This document shows positions 1-7,582 of a stretch of DNA of 12,522 nucleotides, in pieces. The notes beneath the pieces were generated by a model. That model did no database searches. It saw only the letters and a program-made list of their open reading frames with translations, and was not told the origin of the DNA. Position 1 is the first letter of the stretch; every line of letters begins with the position of its first letter. The DNA is taken from NCBI GenBank assembly GCA_002391525.1, contig DGFE01000265.1, positions 1 to 12,522 on the forward strand, in the 5' to 3' direction. The position numbers were made by a program, and so were the translations under genes. Origin of the DNA: Competibacteraceae bacterium UBA3908. Its GTDB lineage: Bacteria > Pseudomonadota > Gammaproteobacteria > Competibacterales > Competibacteraceae.

Positions 1-19
1 AGATGTGTATAAGAGACAG
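1..19 (+). other. Tn5 mosaic end / Nextera library adapter remnant (artefact)
   Basis: The first 19 bases, AGATGTGTATAAGAGACAG, are identical to the transposase mosaic-end sequence used in tagmentation libraries. They sit exactly at the contig edge and are untrimmed adapter, not genome. Read in frame 3 they add the false residues MCIRDR to the AccA fragment; in frame 2 they give a false MYKRQ start. Genomic sequence starts at or near base 20. Confidence 0.97.
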
Positions 20-932
20 GAGCAAGGCGTTGACCGAATCGATCTTCGCCAGCCTGACGCCGTGGCAGATTTCCCAGATCGCCCGGCATCCGCTGCGACC
101 CTACACGCTGGATTACGTGGAGCGCATCTTCACCGATTTTCAGGAACTGCACGGCGACCGGACCTTCGCCGACGATCATGCCATCGTCGGCGGACTGGCG
201 CGCCTGGACGGGCGGGCGGTGCTGGTGATCGGCCATCAGAAGGGCCGCGACACCAAGGAGAAGATTTACCGCAACTTCGGCATGCCGCGTCCGGAGGGCT
301 ACCGCAAGGCGCTGCGGCTGATGAAGCTGGCCGAGCGGTTCCGGCTGCCGGTGTTGACCTTCATCGACACGCCGGGCGCCTATCCGGGCATCGGCGCCGA
401 GGAACGCGGCCAGAGCGAAGCCATCGCCCGCAACCTGTTCGAGATGAGCCGGCTGCGGACGCCGATCATCTGCGTGGTCATCGGCGAGGGCGGCTCCGGC
501 GGGGCGCTGGCGGTCGGGATCGGCGACCGGGTGCTGATGCTGCAATACGCGACCTATTCGGTGATCTCGCCGGAAGGTTGCGCGGCGATCCTGTGGAAGA
601 GCGCGGACCGGGCGCCCGACGCCGCCGAGTCGATGGGATTGACCGCCGACCGCCTGCTCAAGCTGCATCTGATCGACGGCATCATCGCCGAACCGCCCGG
701 CGGCGCGCATCGCGACGTGGCGCGCGTGGCCGAAAACGTGCGGACCGTGTTGCGCGAACACCTGCACTACCTGGATCCGCTGGGTGTGGACGATCTGCTG
801 GAACAGCGCTACCGGCGGTTGATGGCGTATGGCGTGTTCCGGGAAGCCGAGCCGGTGAACTCGACCCAGTCGTCCTGGCAGAGCAGCGTGGCCGCCCTGC
901 TGGGCAAGGACAACCTGCTGGGGAAGGATTGA
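20..932 (+). CDS. accA: Acetyl-CoA carboxylase carboxyltransferase subunit alpha, 5'-truncated
   Basis: AccA pairs with AccD to move the carboxyl group from carboxy-biotin on AccB to acetyl-CoA, making malonyl-CoA, the first step of cytosolic fatty acid synthesis. About 303 genuine residues are visible, from SKALTES onward. By remembered alignment to E. coli AccA (319 aa), about 46 N-terminal residues are missing, and the ATG at base 3 belongs to the adapter. Conserved stretches are RHPLRPYTLDYV (residues 22-33 of the fragment), GHQKGRDTKEKI, FIDTPGAYPGIGAEERGQSE (114-133), the glycine-rich GEGGSGGALAVGIGD (155-169) and VISPEGCAAILWKSAD. The C-terminus runs about 30 residues past the usual LMSYG end and finishes in a small tandem repeat, LLGKDN-LLGKD. 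tilS follows 44 bp downstream. The family is certain; the real start lies off the contig. Confidence 0.97.
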
Positions 933-976
933 GGATTGAATGTCGAGCGTCGGGCCGCATCGCGGTTTCCTGGATC

Positions 977-2350
977 ATGACCGCGACCTCGCTTTCCCCG
1001 GCCCCGTTGAACGGGTTGCTGGCCGCCCACCCGCAGGCGCGGCGGCTGGTCGTGGCCTATAGCGGCGGCCTGGATTCCCATGCGCTGCTGCATCTGCTGG
1101 CGACGCATCGTGAATCCTGGCCGGGACGGACGTTGGCGGCCGTGTACGTCGATCACGGGCTGCAAGCCCACTCCGCCGGCTGGGGTGAACATTGCGCCCA
1201 CGTCTGCCGCGAATTGGCCATCCCCTTCCGGGCGCTGCGGATCGACGCCCGACCCGCGTCGGGCGAAAGTCCCGAAGCCGCGGCCCGGCGCGCCCGCTAC
1301 GCCGCGCTCGCGGCGGAACTGGGCGCGGAGGACGCTCTGCTGACCGCCCACCATCGCGACGATCAGGCCGAAACCCTGTTGCTGCAACTGTTGCGCGGCG
1401 CGGGTCCGCACGGGCTGGCGGGAATGCCGGCGGTGACCCGGCTCGGCCAGGGCTGGTTGCTGCGTCCGTTGCTGGAGATCGACCGCGCCGAGCTGCTGGC
1501 CTACGCCCGCGCCCATCGCCTGCGCTGGATCGAGGACGCCAGCAACGCCGACACCGGCTTCGACCGCAACTATCTCCGCCAGCGTATCCTGCCCCTGCTG
1601 CGGGAACGCTGGCCCGCCACGAACCGCACGTTGGCCCGTTCCGCGCGCCTGTGCGCCGAAACCGCCGGCTGGCTGGACGCGGAAGCCGCCGCCGACCTCG
1701 CCCGCGTCGCGACCACGCACCCCGATGGCCTGCGCATCCCGGCGTTGCGCGAACTGAGCGAACTTCGCCAGCGCAACGTGTTGCGCCACTGGCTGCGCCA
1801 ACGGGGCCTGCCCACGCCTGACAGCCGGCACCTGAGCCATATCCTCCGCGACGCGCTGACCGCCGCCCGCGACCGCCAGCCCTGCGTCCGCTGGCCGGGC
1901 GGCGAGGCACGACGCTATCGGGACATCCTGTACGCCATGCCGCCACGCTCCCCTCACGACCCACGACGAGTCTTTCCCTGGCGACCGGAGGTCAGCGGCC
2001 ACCCGCCACTGGACCTGCCGGGATTGGGCCGGCTGCGGCTGCGACGGACGGTCGGTGAGGGCCTGCGCGCCGCGACGCTGAACGGAGCCGCTCTGACCGT
2101 CCGTTTCCGGCAGGGCGGCGAGCGCTTTCATCCCGCCGGTCGTCCGCGCAGCCAGGCATTGAAAAAGCTGTTGCAGGAGGTCGGCATTCCACCATGGGAA
2201 CGGGAGCGGCTGCCGCTGCTGTACCGGGATCAAACGCTGCTGGCGGTCGTCGGCTTGGGCATCGCCACCGACCAGGCCGCCGGACCCGGTGAAACCGGTT
2301 GGCAACCGGTTTTGGATTCGCCATCGGCGGCGGGGTCTGGTATCGTGTAG
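977..2350 (+). CDS. tilS: tRNA(Ile)-lysidine synthase TilS
   Basis: TilS attaches lysine to C34 of the CAU anticodon of tRNA-Ile2 using ATP, so the tRNA reads AUA and is charged with isoleucine; it is usually essential. The 457-aa product (E. coli about 432) has the N-type ATP-pyrophosphatase loop SGGLDS at residues 29-34, VDHGL at 58-62, TAHHRDDQAET at 123-133, GAGPHGLAGM at 141-150 and the RNYLRQRILPLL helix at 197-208. The C-terminal third contains the VRFRQGGERFHP and SQALKKLLQE type motifs of the TilS C-terminal domain. The ATG at 977 was chosen because the loop motif then sits about 28 residues in, as is usual; the open frame continues upstream only as a shadow of accA. No clear Shine-Dalgarno sequence is visible. 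It lies between accA and pyrG, as in Pseudomonas-type genomes. Confidence 0.96.
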   Translation: MTATSLSPAPLNGLLAAHPQARRLVVAYSGGLDSHALLHLLATHRESWPGRTLAAVYVDHGLQAHSAGWGEHCAHVCRELAIPFRALRIDARPASGESPEAAARRARYAALAAELGAEDALLTAHHRDDQAETLLLQLLRGAGPHGLAGMPAVTRLGQGWLLRPLLEIDRAELLAYARAHRLRWIEDASNADTGFDRNYLRQRILPLLRERWPATNRTLARSARLCAETAGWLDAEAAADLARVATTHPDGLRIPALRELSELRQRNVLRHWLRQRGLPTPDSRHLSHILRDALTAARDRQPCVRWPGGEARRYRDILYAMPPRSPHDPRRVFPWRPEVSGHPPLDLPGLGRLRLRRTVGEGLRAATLNGAALTVRFRQGGERFHPAGRPRSQALKKLLQEVGIPPWERERLPLLYRDQTLLAVVGLGIATDQAAGPGETGWQPVLDSPSAAGSGIV

Positions 2351-2377
2351 CGTCCTTTGGCTACCTCCCATCCCGGC

Positions 2378-4030
2378 ATGACCCGATTCATCTTCATCAC
2401 CGGCGGCGTGGTCTCCTCGCTCGGCAAGGGCATCGCCGCCGCATCGCTGGCGGCGGTGCTGGAGGCCCGGGGCCTCAAGGTCACCCTGATCAAGCTCGAC
2501 CCCTACATCAACGTCGATCCAGGCACCATGAGCCCCTTCCAGCATGGGGAAGTGTTCGTCACCCACGACGGCGCGGAAACCGACCTCGACCTCGGCCACT
2601 ACGAACGCTTCGTCTGCCTGACCGCCACCCGGCGCAACAACTTCACCACCGGGCGCATCTACGAAAACGTGATCCGCAAGGAACGGCGCGGCGACTATCT
2701 CGGCGGCACGGTGCAGGTGATCCCGCACATCACCGACGAAATCAAACGCTGCATCCGGCTGGGCGCCGGCGAGGCCGACATCGCCCTGGTGGAAATCGGC
2801 GGCACGGTGGGCGACATCGAATCGCTACCCTTCATGGAAGCCATCCGCCAGATGGGCGTGGAACTGGGCCGCGACCGCTCGCTGTTCATTCATCTGACCC
2901 TGGTGCCCTACATCCCTTCCGCGGGCGAACTGAAAACCAAGCCGACCCAGCACTCGGTCAAGGAACTGCGCTCCATCGGCATCCAGCCCGACATCCTGCT
3001 GTGCCGCTCGGACCGGGAAGTGCCCGCCGAGGAACGGCGCAAGATCGCCCTGTTCACCAACGTCGAACCCAAGGCGGTCATCAGCGTCCCCGACGCCGAC
3101 ACCATCTACCGGATTCCGCTGCTGTTGCATGCCCAGGGCGTGGACGACATCGTCGCCCGCAAACTGCGCCTGGAAAACCTGCCGGCGGCTGAACTGGCCG
3201 ACTGGGAACGGGTGGTGCGGGCGCTCGAAAGGCCGACCGGCGCGGTGGACATCGCCATGGTCGGCAAGTACGTCAATCTGACCGACGCCTACAAATCCCT
3301 GAACGAGGCCCTGCTGCACGGCGGCATCCAGACCCGCACCCAGGTCAACATCCACTACCTCGACTCCGAGCAGATCGAACGCGACGGCCCCGACTGCCTG
3401 GAAACGATGGACGCCATCCTGGTGCCGGGCGGCTTCGGCGAACGCGGCATCGAGGGCAAGATCGCGGCGGTCCGTTACGCCCGCGAACGCCAGATTCCCT
3501 ACCTCGGCATCTGTCTGGGGATGCAGGTGGCGGTGATCGAGTTCGCCCGCCATGTCGCCGGGCTGGCCGGCGCGCACAGTACCGAATTCCGCAAGGACAC
3601 CGCCCATCCGGTCATCGCCCTGATCACCGAATGGACCGACGAGGACGGCACCGTCCAGCAACGACGGGAAAATGACGATCTCGGCGGCACCATGCGGCTG
3701 GGCGCGCAACCCTGCCGACTGACGCCCGACACCCTGGCCCGCCTGACCTACGGCAAGGACGTGATCACCGAGCGCCACCGCCATCGCTACGAATTCAACA
3801 ACCGCTACCGGGAACGGCTGCGCGCCGCCGGTCTGATCTTCTCCGGTCATTCGCTGGACGACCGGCTGGTGGAAATGATCGAGCTGCCCAACCACCCCTG
3901 GTTTCTGGGCTGCCAGTTCCACCCGGAATTCACCTCCACCCCGCGCGCTGGCCATCCCCTTTTTCGAGGCTTCGTCGAAGCGGCGATCCGGCAGCGCCGG
4001 CGACAGCGACGGGAGGCCGTCACGCCATGA
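2378..4030 (+). CDS. pyrG: CTP synthase
   Basis: PyrG makes CTP from UTP using ATP and glutamine-derived ammonia. The 550-aa protein has an N-terminal synthase domain and a C-terminal class I glutamine amidotransferase domain. Visible are ITGGVVSSLGKG (residues 7-18, P-loop), KLDPYINVDPGTMSP (39-53), HGEVFVTHDGAETDLDLGHYERF (split around 56-78), VEIGGTVGDIES (138-149) and TKPTQHSVKEL. The amidotransferase triad falls at Cys379 (LGICLGMQ), His515 and Glu517 (FHPEF), the same numbers as in the E. coli enzyme, so it should be fully active. The ATG at 2378 gives the standard N-terminus; an in-frame TTG at 2357 would add seven unconserved residues. The stop overlaps the kdsA start (ATGA at 4027-4030), which suggests translational coupling. 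CTP is also the co-substrate for activating the Kdo made by KdsA. Confidence 0.98.
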   Translation: MTRFIFITGGVVSSLGKGIAAASLAAVLEARGLKVTLIKLDPYINVDPGTMSPFQHGEVFVTHDGAETDLDLGHYERFVCLTATRRNNFTTGRIYENVIRKERRGDYLGGTVQVIPHITDEIKRCIRLGAGEADIALVEIGGTVGDIESLPFMEAIRQMGVELGRDRSLFIHLTLVPYIPSAGELKTKPTQHSVKELRSIGIQPDILLCRSDREVPAEERRKIALFTNVEPKAVISVPDADTIYRIPLLLHAQGVDDIVARKLRLENLPAAELADWERVVRALERPTGAVDIAMVGKYVNLTDAYKSLNEALLHGGIQTRTQVNIHYLDSEQIERDGPDCLETMDAILVPGGFGERGIEGKIAAVRYARERQIPYLGICLGMQVAVIEFARHVAGLAGAHSTEFRKDTAHPVIALITEWTDEDGTVQQRRENDDLGGTMRLGAQPCRLTPDTLARLTYGKDVITERHRHRYEFNNRYRERLRAAGLIFSGHSLDDRLVEMIELPNHPWFLGCQFHPEFTSTPRAGHPLFRGFVEAAIRQRRRQRREAVTP

Positions 4031-4869
4031 TGAAACTGTGTGGCTTCGAGGTCGGCCTGGACCGGCCGCTGTTCCTGATCGCCGGTCCCTGCGTGATCGA
4101 ATCGGAGCAACTGGCGCTGGACACCGCCGGGCGGCTCAAGGAGATCACCGGGCGGCTGGGCCTTCCGTTCATCTACAAGTCCTCGTTCGACAAGGCCAAC
4201 CGCTCCTCGCATCAGAGCTACCGCGGTCCCGGCCTGGAGGAAGGGCTGAGGATTCTGGAAACGGTCAAGACCCGGATCGGCGTGCCGGTGCTGACCGACG
4301 TGCACGAATACAGCCCGCTGGACGAAGTCGCCGCCGTGGCCGACGTGCTGCAAACCCCGGCGTTCCTGTGCCGGCAGACCGATTTCATCCAGAACGTGGC
4401 CCGGCGGGGCAAACCGGTCAACATCAAGAAGGGCCAGTTCCTCGCCCCCTGGGACATGCGCAACGTGGTCGCCAAGGCGCGCCTGGTCGGCAACGACCAT
4501 ATCATGGTCTGCGAACGCGGCGCGTCCTTTGGCTACAATAACCTGGTGTCCGACATGCGCGCCCTGGCGGTGATGCGCGCGACCGGCTGCCCGGTGGTGT
4601 TCGACGCCACCCATTCGGTGCAGTTGCCGGGCGGCCAGGGACACGCCTCCGGCGGTCAGCGCGAGTTCGTGCCGGTGCTGGCGCGGGCGGCGGTGGCGGC
4701 GGGCGTCGCCGGACTGTTCATGGAAACCCATCCCGATCCAGACAAAGCGCTCAGCGATGGACCCAACGCCTGGCCGCTGGACCGGATGGAGTCGCTGCTG
4801 ACGACGCTCAAGGCGCTGGACGCGCTGGTCAAGCAACGGGGTTTTCCCGAAACCGAATTGATTCCATAA
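4027..4869 (+). CDS. kdsA: 3-deoxy-8-phosphooctulonate (Kdo-8-P) synthase, metal-dependent type
   Basis: KdsA condenses phosphoenolpyruvate with arabinose-5-phosphate to give Kdo-8-phosphate, precursor of the Kdo that links lipid A to the LPS core. The 280-aa product carries IAGPCVIES (18-26), KSSFDKANRSS (51-61), CRQTDF (115-120), NIKKGQFLAPWDM (132-144), RGASFGYNNLV (164-174) and DATHSVQLPGG (193-203). Cys22, His196, Glu233 and Asp244 match the metal ligands of the metal-dependent class known from Aquifex aeolicus (Cys11, His185, Glu222, Asp233). The E. coli-type metal-free enzyme has Asn in place of that Cys. The start at 4027 overlaps the pyrG stop; a second ATG at 4030 would shorten the protein by one residue and cannot be excluded. 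eno follows 44 bp later, the pyrG-kdsA-eno order seen in many Gammaproteobacteria. Confidence 0.97.
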   Translation: MMKLCGFEVGLDRPLFLIAGPCVIESEQLALDTAGRLKEITGRLGLPFIYKSSFDKANRSSHQSYRGPGLEEGLRILETVKTRIGVPVLTDVHEYSPLDEVAAVADVLQTPAFLCRQTDFIQNVARRGKPVNIKKGQFLAPWDMRNVVAKARLVGNDHIMVCERGASFGYNNLVSDMRALAVMRATGCPVVFDATHSVQLPGGQGHASGGQREFVPVLARAAVAAGVAGLFMETHPDPDKALSDGPNAWPLDRMESLLTTLKALDALVKQRGFPETELIP

Positions 4870-4900
4870 CCCGATCCGTCCTGCAAACGGAACACACCCA

Positions 4901-4906
4901 GAGGAG
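4901..4906 (+). promoter_or_regulatory. Strong Shine-Dalgarno site of eno
   Basis: GAGGAG lies 7 bases before the eno ATG at 4914. It is the clearest ribosome-binding site on the plus strand of this window; most other genes here lack an obvious one. It fixes the enolase start and fits a highly translated glycolytic enzyme. Confidence 0.8.
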
Positions 4907-4913
4907 TTCAGAA

Positions 4914-6203
4914 ATGTCAAAAATCAAATCCATTCACGGACGTGAGATTCTCGATTCGCGCGGCAACCCGACCGTGGGCGTGGACGTGGTGCTGGAATCC
5001 GGCGCCAAGGGCAGCGCCGGCGTGCCGTCCGGCGCCTCCACCGGCAGCCGCGAGGCGCTGGAACTGCGCGACGGCGACAAGAGCCGCTATCTGGGCAAGG
5101 GCGTGCTCAAGGCGGTCGCCAACGTCAACGGCGAACTGCGCGACGCGCTGGTCGGCGTGGAAGCCGTCGGCAATCAGGCCGCCATCGACCAGCGAATGAT
5201 CGATCTGGACGGCACGCCCACCAAGAGCCGGCTGGGCGCCAACGCCATCCTGGGCGTCTCCATGGCGGTCGCCCACGCCGCCGCCGCCGAGAAAGGCGTG
5301 CCGCTGTACAAGTATCTGAATCCCACCGGCCCGTATCATCTGCCGGTGCCGATGATGAACATCCTCAACGGCGGCGCCCATGCCGACAACAGCGTCGACA
5401 TGCAGGAGTTCATGATCATGCCGGTCGGCGCGCCCAGCTTCCGCGAGGCGCTGCGCTGGGGCGCGGAGGTGTTCCATGCCCTGAAAGCCGTGCTGAAGAA
5501 GCAGGGCATGAACACGGCGGTCGGCGACGAAGGCGGCTTCGCGCCCAACCTGCCCTCCAACGAAGCGGCCCTGGAAGTGGTCATGGAAGCCATTCGCAAC
5601 GCGGGCTACGCGCCGGGCAAGGATGTCTACATCGCCCTGGACTGCGCCAGCTCCGAGTTCTACAAGGACGGCAAGTACGTGCTGGAAGCCGAAGGCAAGT
5701 CCTTCACGTCCGCCGAATTCGCCGCCAAGCTGGCCGACTGGGTCACCCGCTATCCCATCGTCTCCATCGAGGACGGCATGGAGGAAAGCGACTGGGGCGG
5801 CTGGGCGGAACTGACCCGCCTGCTCGGCAAGAAAATCCAGCTGGTCGGCGACGATCTGTTCGTGACCAATACGTCGATCCTGCAGCGCGGCATCGAGCAA
5901 GGCATCGCCAACTCGATCCTGATCAAGGTCAACCAGATCGGCACCCTGACCGAAACCCTGGCGGCGATCAAGATGGCCGCCGACGCCGGTTACACCTCGA
6001 TCTCCTCGCACCGTTCCGGCGAAACCGAGGACACCACGATTGCGGATCTGGCCGTGGCCACCGCCGCCAGCCAGATCAAGACCGGCTCGCTCAGCCGTTC
6101 CGACCGCATCGCCAAGTACAACCGGCTGCTGGTGATCGAGGAGGAACTCGGCTCCGCCGCCGTTTATCCCGGCAAGAAGGCGTTCAACGTGTTTCCGGGC
6201 TGA
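4914..6203 (+). CDS. eno: Enolase (phosphopyruvate hydratase)
   Basis: Enolase interconverts 2-phosphoglycerate and phosphoenolpyruvate in glycolysis and gluconeogenesis; in many Proteobacteria it is also an RNA degradosome component. The 429-aa product is standard length. It begins with the typical KIKSIHGREILDSRGNPT (3-20), with SGASTGSREALELRD at 39-53. Catalytic and metal residues are visible: Glu206 in GDEGGFAPN, Asp243 in ALDCASSEFY, Glu286 in SIEDGMEESDW, Asp313 in VGDDLFVTN, Lys338 in IKVNQIGTLTET, the signature SHRSGETED at 365-373 and Lys389 in QIKTGS. It also supplies the phosphoenolpyruvate used by KdsA encoded just upstream, a plausible but inferred metabolic link. Translation starts at an ATG with a good GAGGAG site. 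The gene is followed by two inverted repeats, so the transcript may end or be processed there. Confidence 0.98.
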   Translation: MSKIKSIHGREILDSRGNPTVGVDVVLESGAKGSAGVPSGASTGSREALELRDGDKSRYLGKGVLKAVANVNGELRDALVGVEAVGNQAAIDQRMIDLDGTPTKSRLGANAILGVSMAVAHAAAAEKGVPLYKYLNPTGPYHLPVPMMNILNGGAHADNSVDMQEFMIMPVGAPSFREALRWGAEVFHALKAVLKKQGMNTAVGDEGGFAPNLPSNEAALEVVMEAIRNAGYAPGKDVYIALDCASSEFYKDGKYVLEAEGKSFTSAEFAAKLADWVTRYPIVSIEDGMEESDWGGWAELTRLLGKKIQLVGDDLFVTNTSILQRGIEQGIANSILIKVNQIGTLTETLAAIKMAADAGYTSISSHRSGETEDTTIADLAVATAASQIKTGSLSRSDRIAKYNRLLVIEEELGSAAVYPGKKAFNVFPG

Positions 6204-6208
6204 GCGGT

Positions 6209-6242
6209 CCGCCACCGGTTCGCCCACCGCGAACGGTGGCGG
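6209..6242 (+). terminator. Strong hairpin just after eno (possible terminator or processing site)
   Basis: CCGCCACCGGTTCGC (6209-6223) pairs with GCGAACGGTGGCGG (6229-6242) around a 5-base loop. This gives a 14-bp stem with one bulged G, starting 5 bases after the eno stop. No T-tract follows, so it is not a textbook intrinsic terminator. It may be an mRNA 3'-end stabiliser, an attenuator, or a rho-related stop. The structure is seen; its function is inferred. Confidence 0.45.
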
Positions 6243-6268
6243 TGGACTGAAAGACGTCCGAACCCCAC

Positions 6269-6308
6269 CTTTCCATCCCCGGTTCCGGTCCGGGCCGGAG
6301 ATGGAAAG
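6269..6308 (+). repeat. Second inverted repeat in the eno-ftsB gap
   Basis: CTTTCCATC (6269-6277) and GATGGAAAG (6300-6308) are perfect 9-base reverse complements. After one C/A mismatch, CCGG (6279-6282) pairs with CCGG (6295-6298) around a 12-base loop. It lies 26 bp after the first hairpin and about 70 bp before ftsB. No T-tract follows. It could be an operator, an mRNA structure or part of a small dispersed repeat; the sequence alone does not decide. Confidence 0.4.
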
Positions 6309-6376
6309 ACATCGGTCCCAAACCGGCGGCGACGCCTCGACTTCCCGATTTCACCTCTTCCTGGATCCGTCGAATC

Positions 6377-6802
6377 ATGCAGATTCTGATCGCGGCCCTG
6401 ATCGCCGCGCTGGTGTTCTCGCAATACCTGCTCTGGATCGCCGAGGACGGGGTGCGGCAGACCTATGCCCTGCGCGTCGCCGTTCAGGCGCAAACCGAAG
6501 AAAACGCGGCGCTGACCGAACGTAACCGCGCGCTGGAAGCCGACATCAAGGATCTGAAAACCGGGCTGATCGCTATCGAGGAACGGGCACGCGCCGAGAT
6601 GGGCATGATCCGCCAGGACGAGACCTTTTATCGCCTGCTCGAACAACCCCTCCCGCCATCAATCACGCGCGGCAACCCTGCGCAACTCGTCAAACCGGGC
6701 ACGCCCACCTCCGCGCCGCTGGCCAGACCGGCGCCACCTCCAACCAAACCGGCGTCACCCATCAGGCCGCGCACCGCCGGAACGCTGGAGCGCCGCGAGT
6801 AG
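6377..6802 (+). CDS. ftsB: Cell division protein FtsB with a proline-rich C-terminal extension
   Basis: FtsB is a bitopic inner-membrane protein that joins FtsL and FtsQ in the divisome and helps activate septal peptidoglycan synthesis. The product has a transmembrane helix at about residues 2-20. A periplasmic coiled coil follows at about 33-72, rich in Ala, Glu and Leu (EENAALTERNRALEADIKDL). The family motif is IEERARAEMGMIRQDETFYRL at 67-87, matching the E. coli LGMVKPGETFYRL region. At 141 aa it is clearly longer than the usual 90-105. Residues from about 91 onward form an unconserved Pro/Ala/Thr-rich tail (SAPLARPAPPPTKPASPIRP) that should be disordered in the periplasm. It sits between eno and ispD, its standard place. 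No good Shine-Dalgarno site is seen before the ATG. Confidence 0.93.
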   Translation: MQILIAALIAALVFSQYLLWIAEDGVRQTYALRVAVQAQTEENAALTERNRALEADIKDLKTGLIAIEERARAEMGMIRQDETFYRLLEQPLPPSITRGNPAQLVKPGTPTSAPLARPAPPPTKPASPIRPRTAGTLERRE

Positions 6803-6842
6803 CCTCCCGCCCCCAGCCAGCCGCGTTCACCGCGATCCGATC

Positions 6843-7556
6843 ATGAGCGGCGCACGTCACTGGGCTCTGGTCCCCGCCGCCGGCGCCGGCAGGCGAATGG
6901 GTTCGACCGTTCCCAAGCAATACCTGCCCCTGCTGGGCCGACCGGTGATCGCCCACGCGCTGACGATTCTGCTGGATCATCCCCGCATCGACGGCGTGGT
7001 GGTGGCCATCGACGCCAGGGACGAATGGTGGCCGACAGTCGTGGCCGGCCTGGACGCCGCCAAGCTGCTGCCGAGCGCGCGCGGCGGGGCGGAACGCTGC
7101 CACTCGGTGCTGAACGGACTGGAAACGTTGCGGGAACGCGCCGCGCCGAACGACTGGGTGCTGGTCCACGACGCCGCCCGGCCCTGTCTGACTCCGGCGG
7201 ATCTGGACCGGCTGCTGAGCGAACTGGCCGACGATCCGGTCGGCGGTCTGCTGGCGGCGCCGGTCCGCGACACCCTGAAGCAGGCCGACCTTGCCGGACG
7301 AATCGCGGCGACGGTGGACCGCTCGCGCCTGTGGCACGCGCTCACTCCGCAGATGTTCCGGTTGGGGATGCTGCACGACGCCCTGCGCGCGGCGTTGGCG
7401 CGCGGGCTGCTGGTCACCGACGAGGCGGCGGCAATGGAAGCGGCCGGCTTCGCGCCCCGGCTGATCGAAGGCCGGGCCGACAACCTCAAGATCACCCGGC
7501 CCGAGGATCTGGCGCTGGCGGAGTTTTTTCTGAGCCGTCGCTCCGCCTCCGGCTGA
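6843..7556 (+). CDS. ispD: 2-C-methyl-D-erythritol 4-phosphate cytidylyltransferase
   Basis: IspD transfers CMP from CTP to MEP, giving CDP-ME, the third step of the non-mevalonate isoprenoid pathway. The 237-aa product is normal length. It carries the nucleotide-binding loop PAAGAGRRMG (11-20) with Lys25 of VPKQYLPL, GGAERCHSVLNGL (81-93), the VHDAARPCL core (108-116), the VRDTLKQAD segment (141-149), DRSRLWHALTPQMF (159-172), TDEAAAME (192-199) and NLKITRPEDLALAE (214-227). The Arg and Lys residues that hold the CTP phosphates are present. It lies 40 bp after ftsB and 26 bp before ispF, and IspD and IspF act at steps three and five of the same pathway. No Shine-Dalgarno site is obvious, but the ATG gives the canonical N-terminus. 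Confidence 0.97.
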   Translation: MSGARHWALVPAAGAGRRMGSTVPKQYLPLLGRPVIAHALTILLDHPRIDGVVVAIDARDEWWPTVVAGLDAAKLLPSARGGAERCHSVLNGLETLRERAAPNDWVLVHDAARPCLTPADLDRLLSELADDPVGGLLAAPVRDTLKQADLAGRIAATVDRSRLWHALTPQMFRLGMLHDALRAALARGLLVTDEAAAMEAAGFAPRLIEGRADNLKITRPEDLALAEFFLSRRSASG

Positions 7557-7582
7557 ATTCGCACCCACTCCGGATACCCTCC

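Noticed and set aside
1..19. Tn5 mosaic end as a real transposon end
   Set aside because: It lies exactly at the contig edge with no transposase or target duplication, so library adapter is the far simpler reading.
2357..2377. TTG start for pyrG
   Set aside because: It would add seven unconserved residues; the ATG at 2378 gives the family N-terminus and E. coli-equivalent residue numbering.
809..2728. Long minus-strand open frame (639 codons) opposite tilS and accA
   Set aside because: It is antisense to well-supported tilS, shows no family motif, and is the normal stop-poor shadow of G+C-rich coding DNA.
2825..4920. Two long minus-strand frames opposite pyrG and kdsA
   Set aside because: They carry no recognisable domain and cover strongly conserved genes on the other strand.
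4917..6227. Minus-strand open frame mirroring nearly all of eno (436 codons)
   Set aside because: Exact overlap with a textbook enolase; the composition (Gly/Val/Asp/His rich) reflects reverse reading of eno codons.
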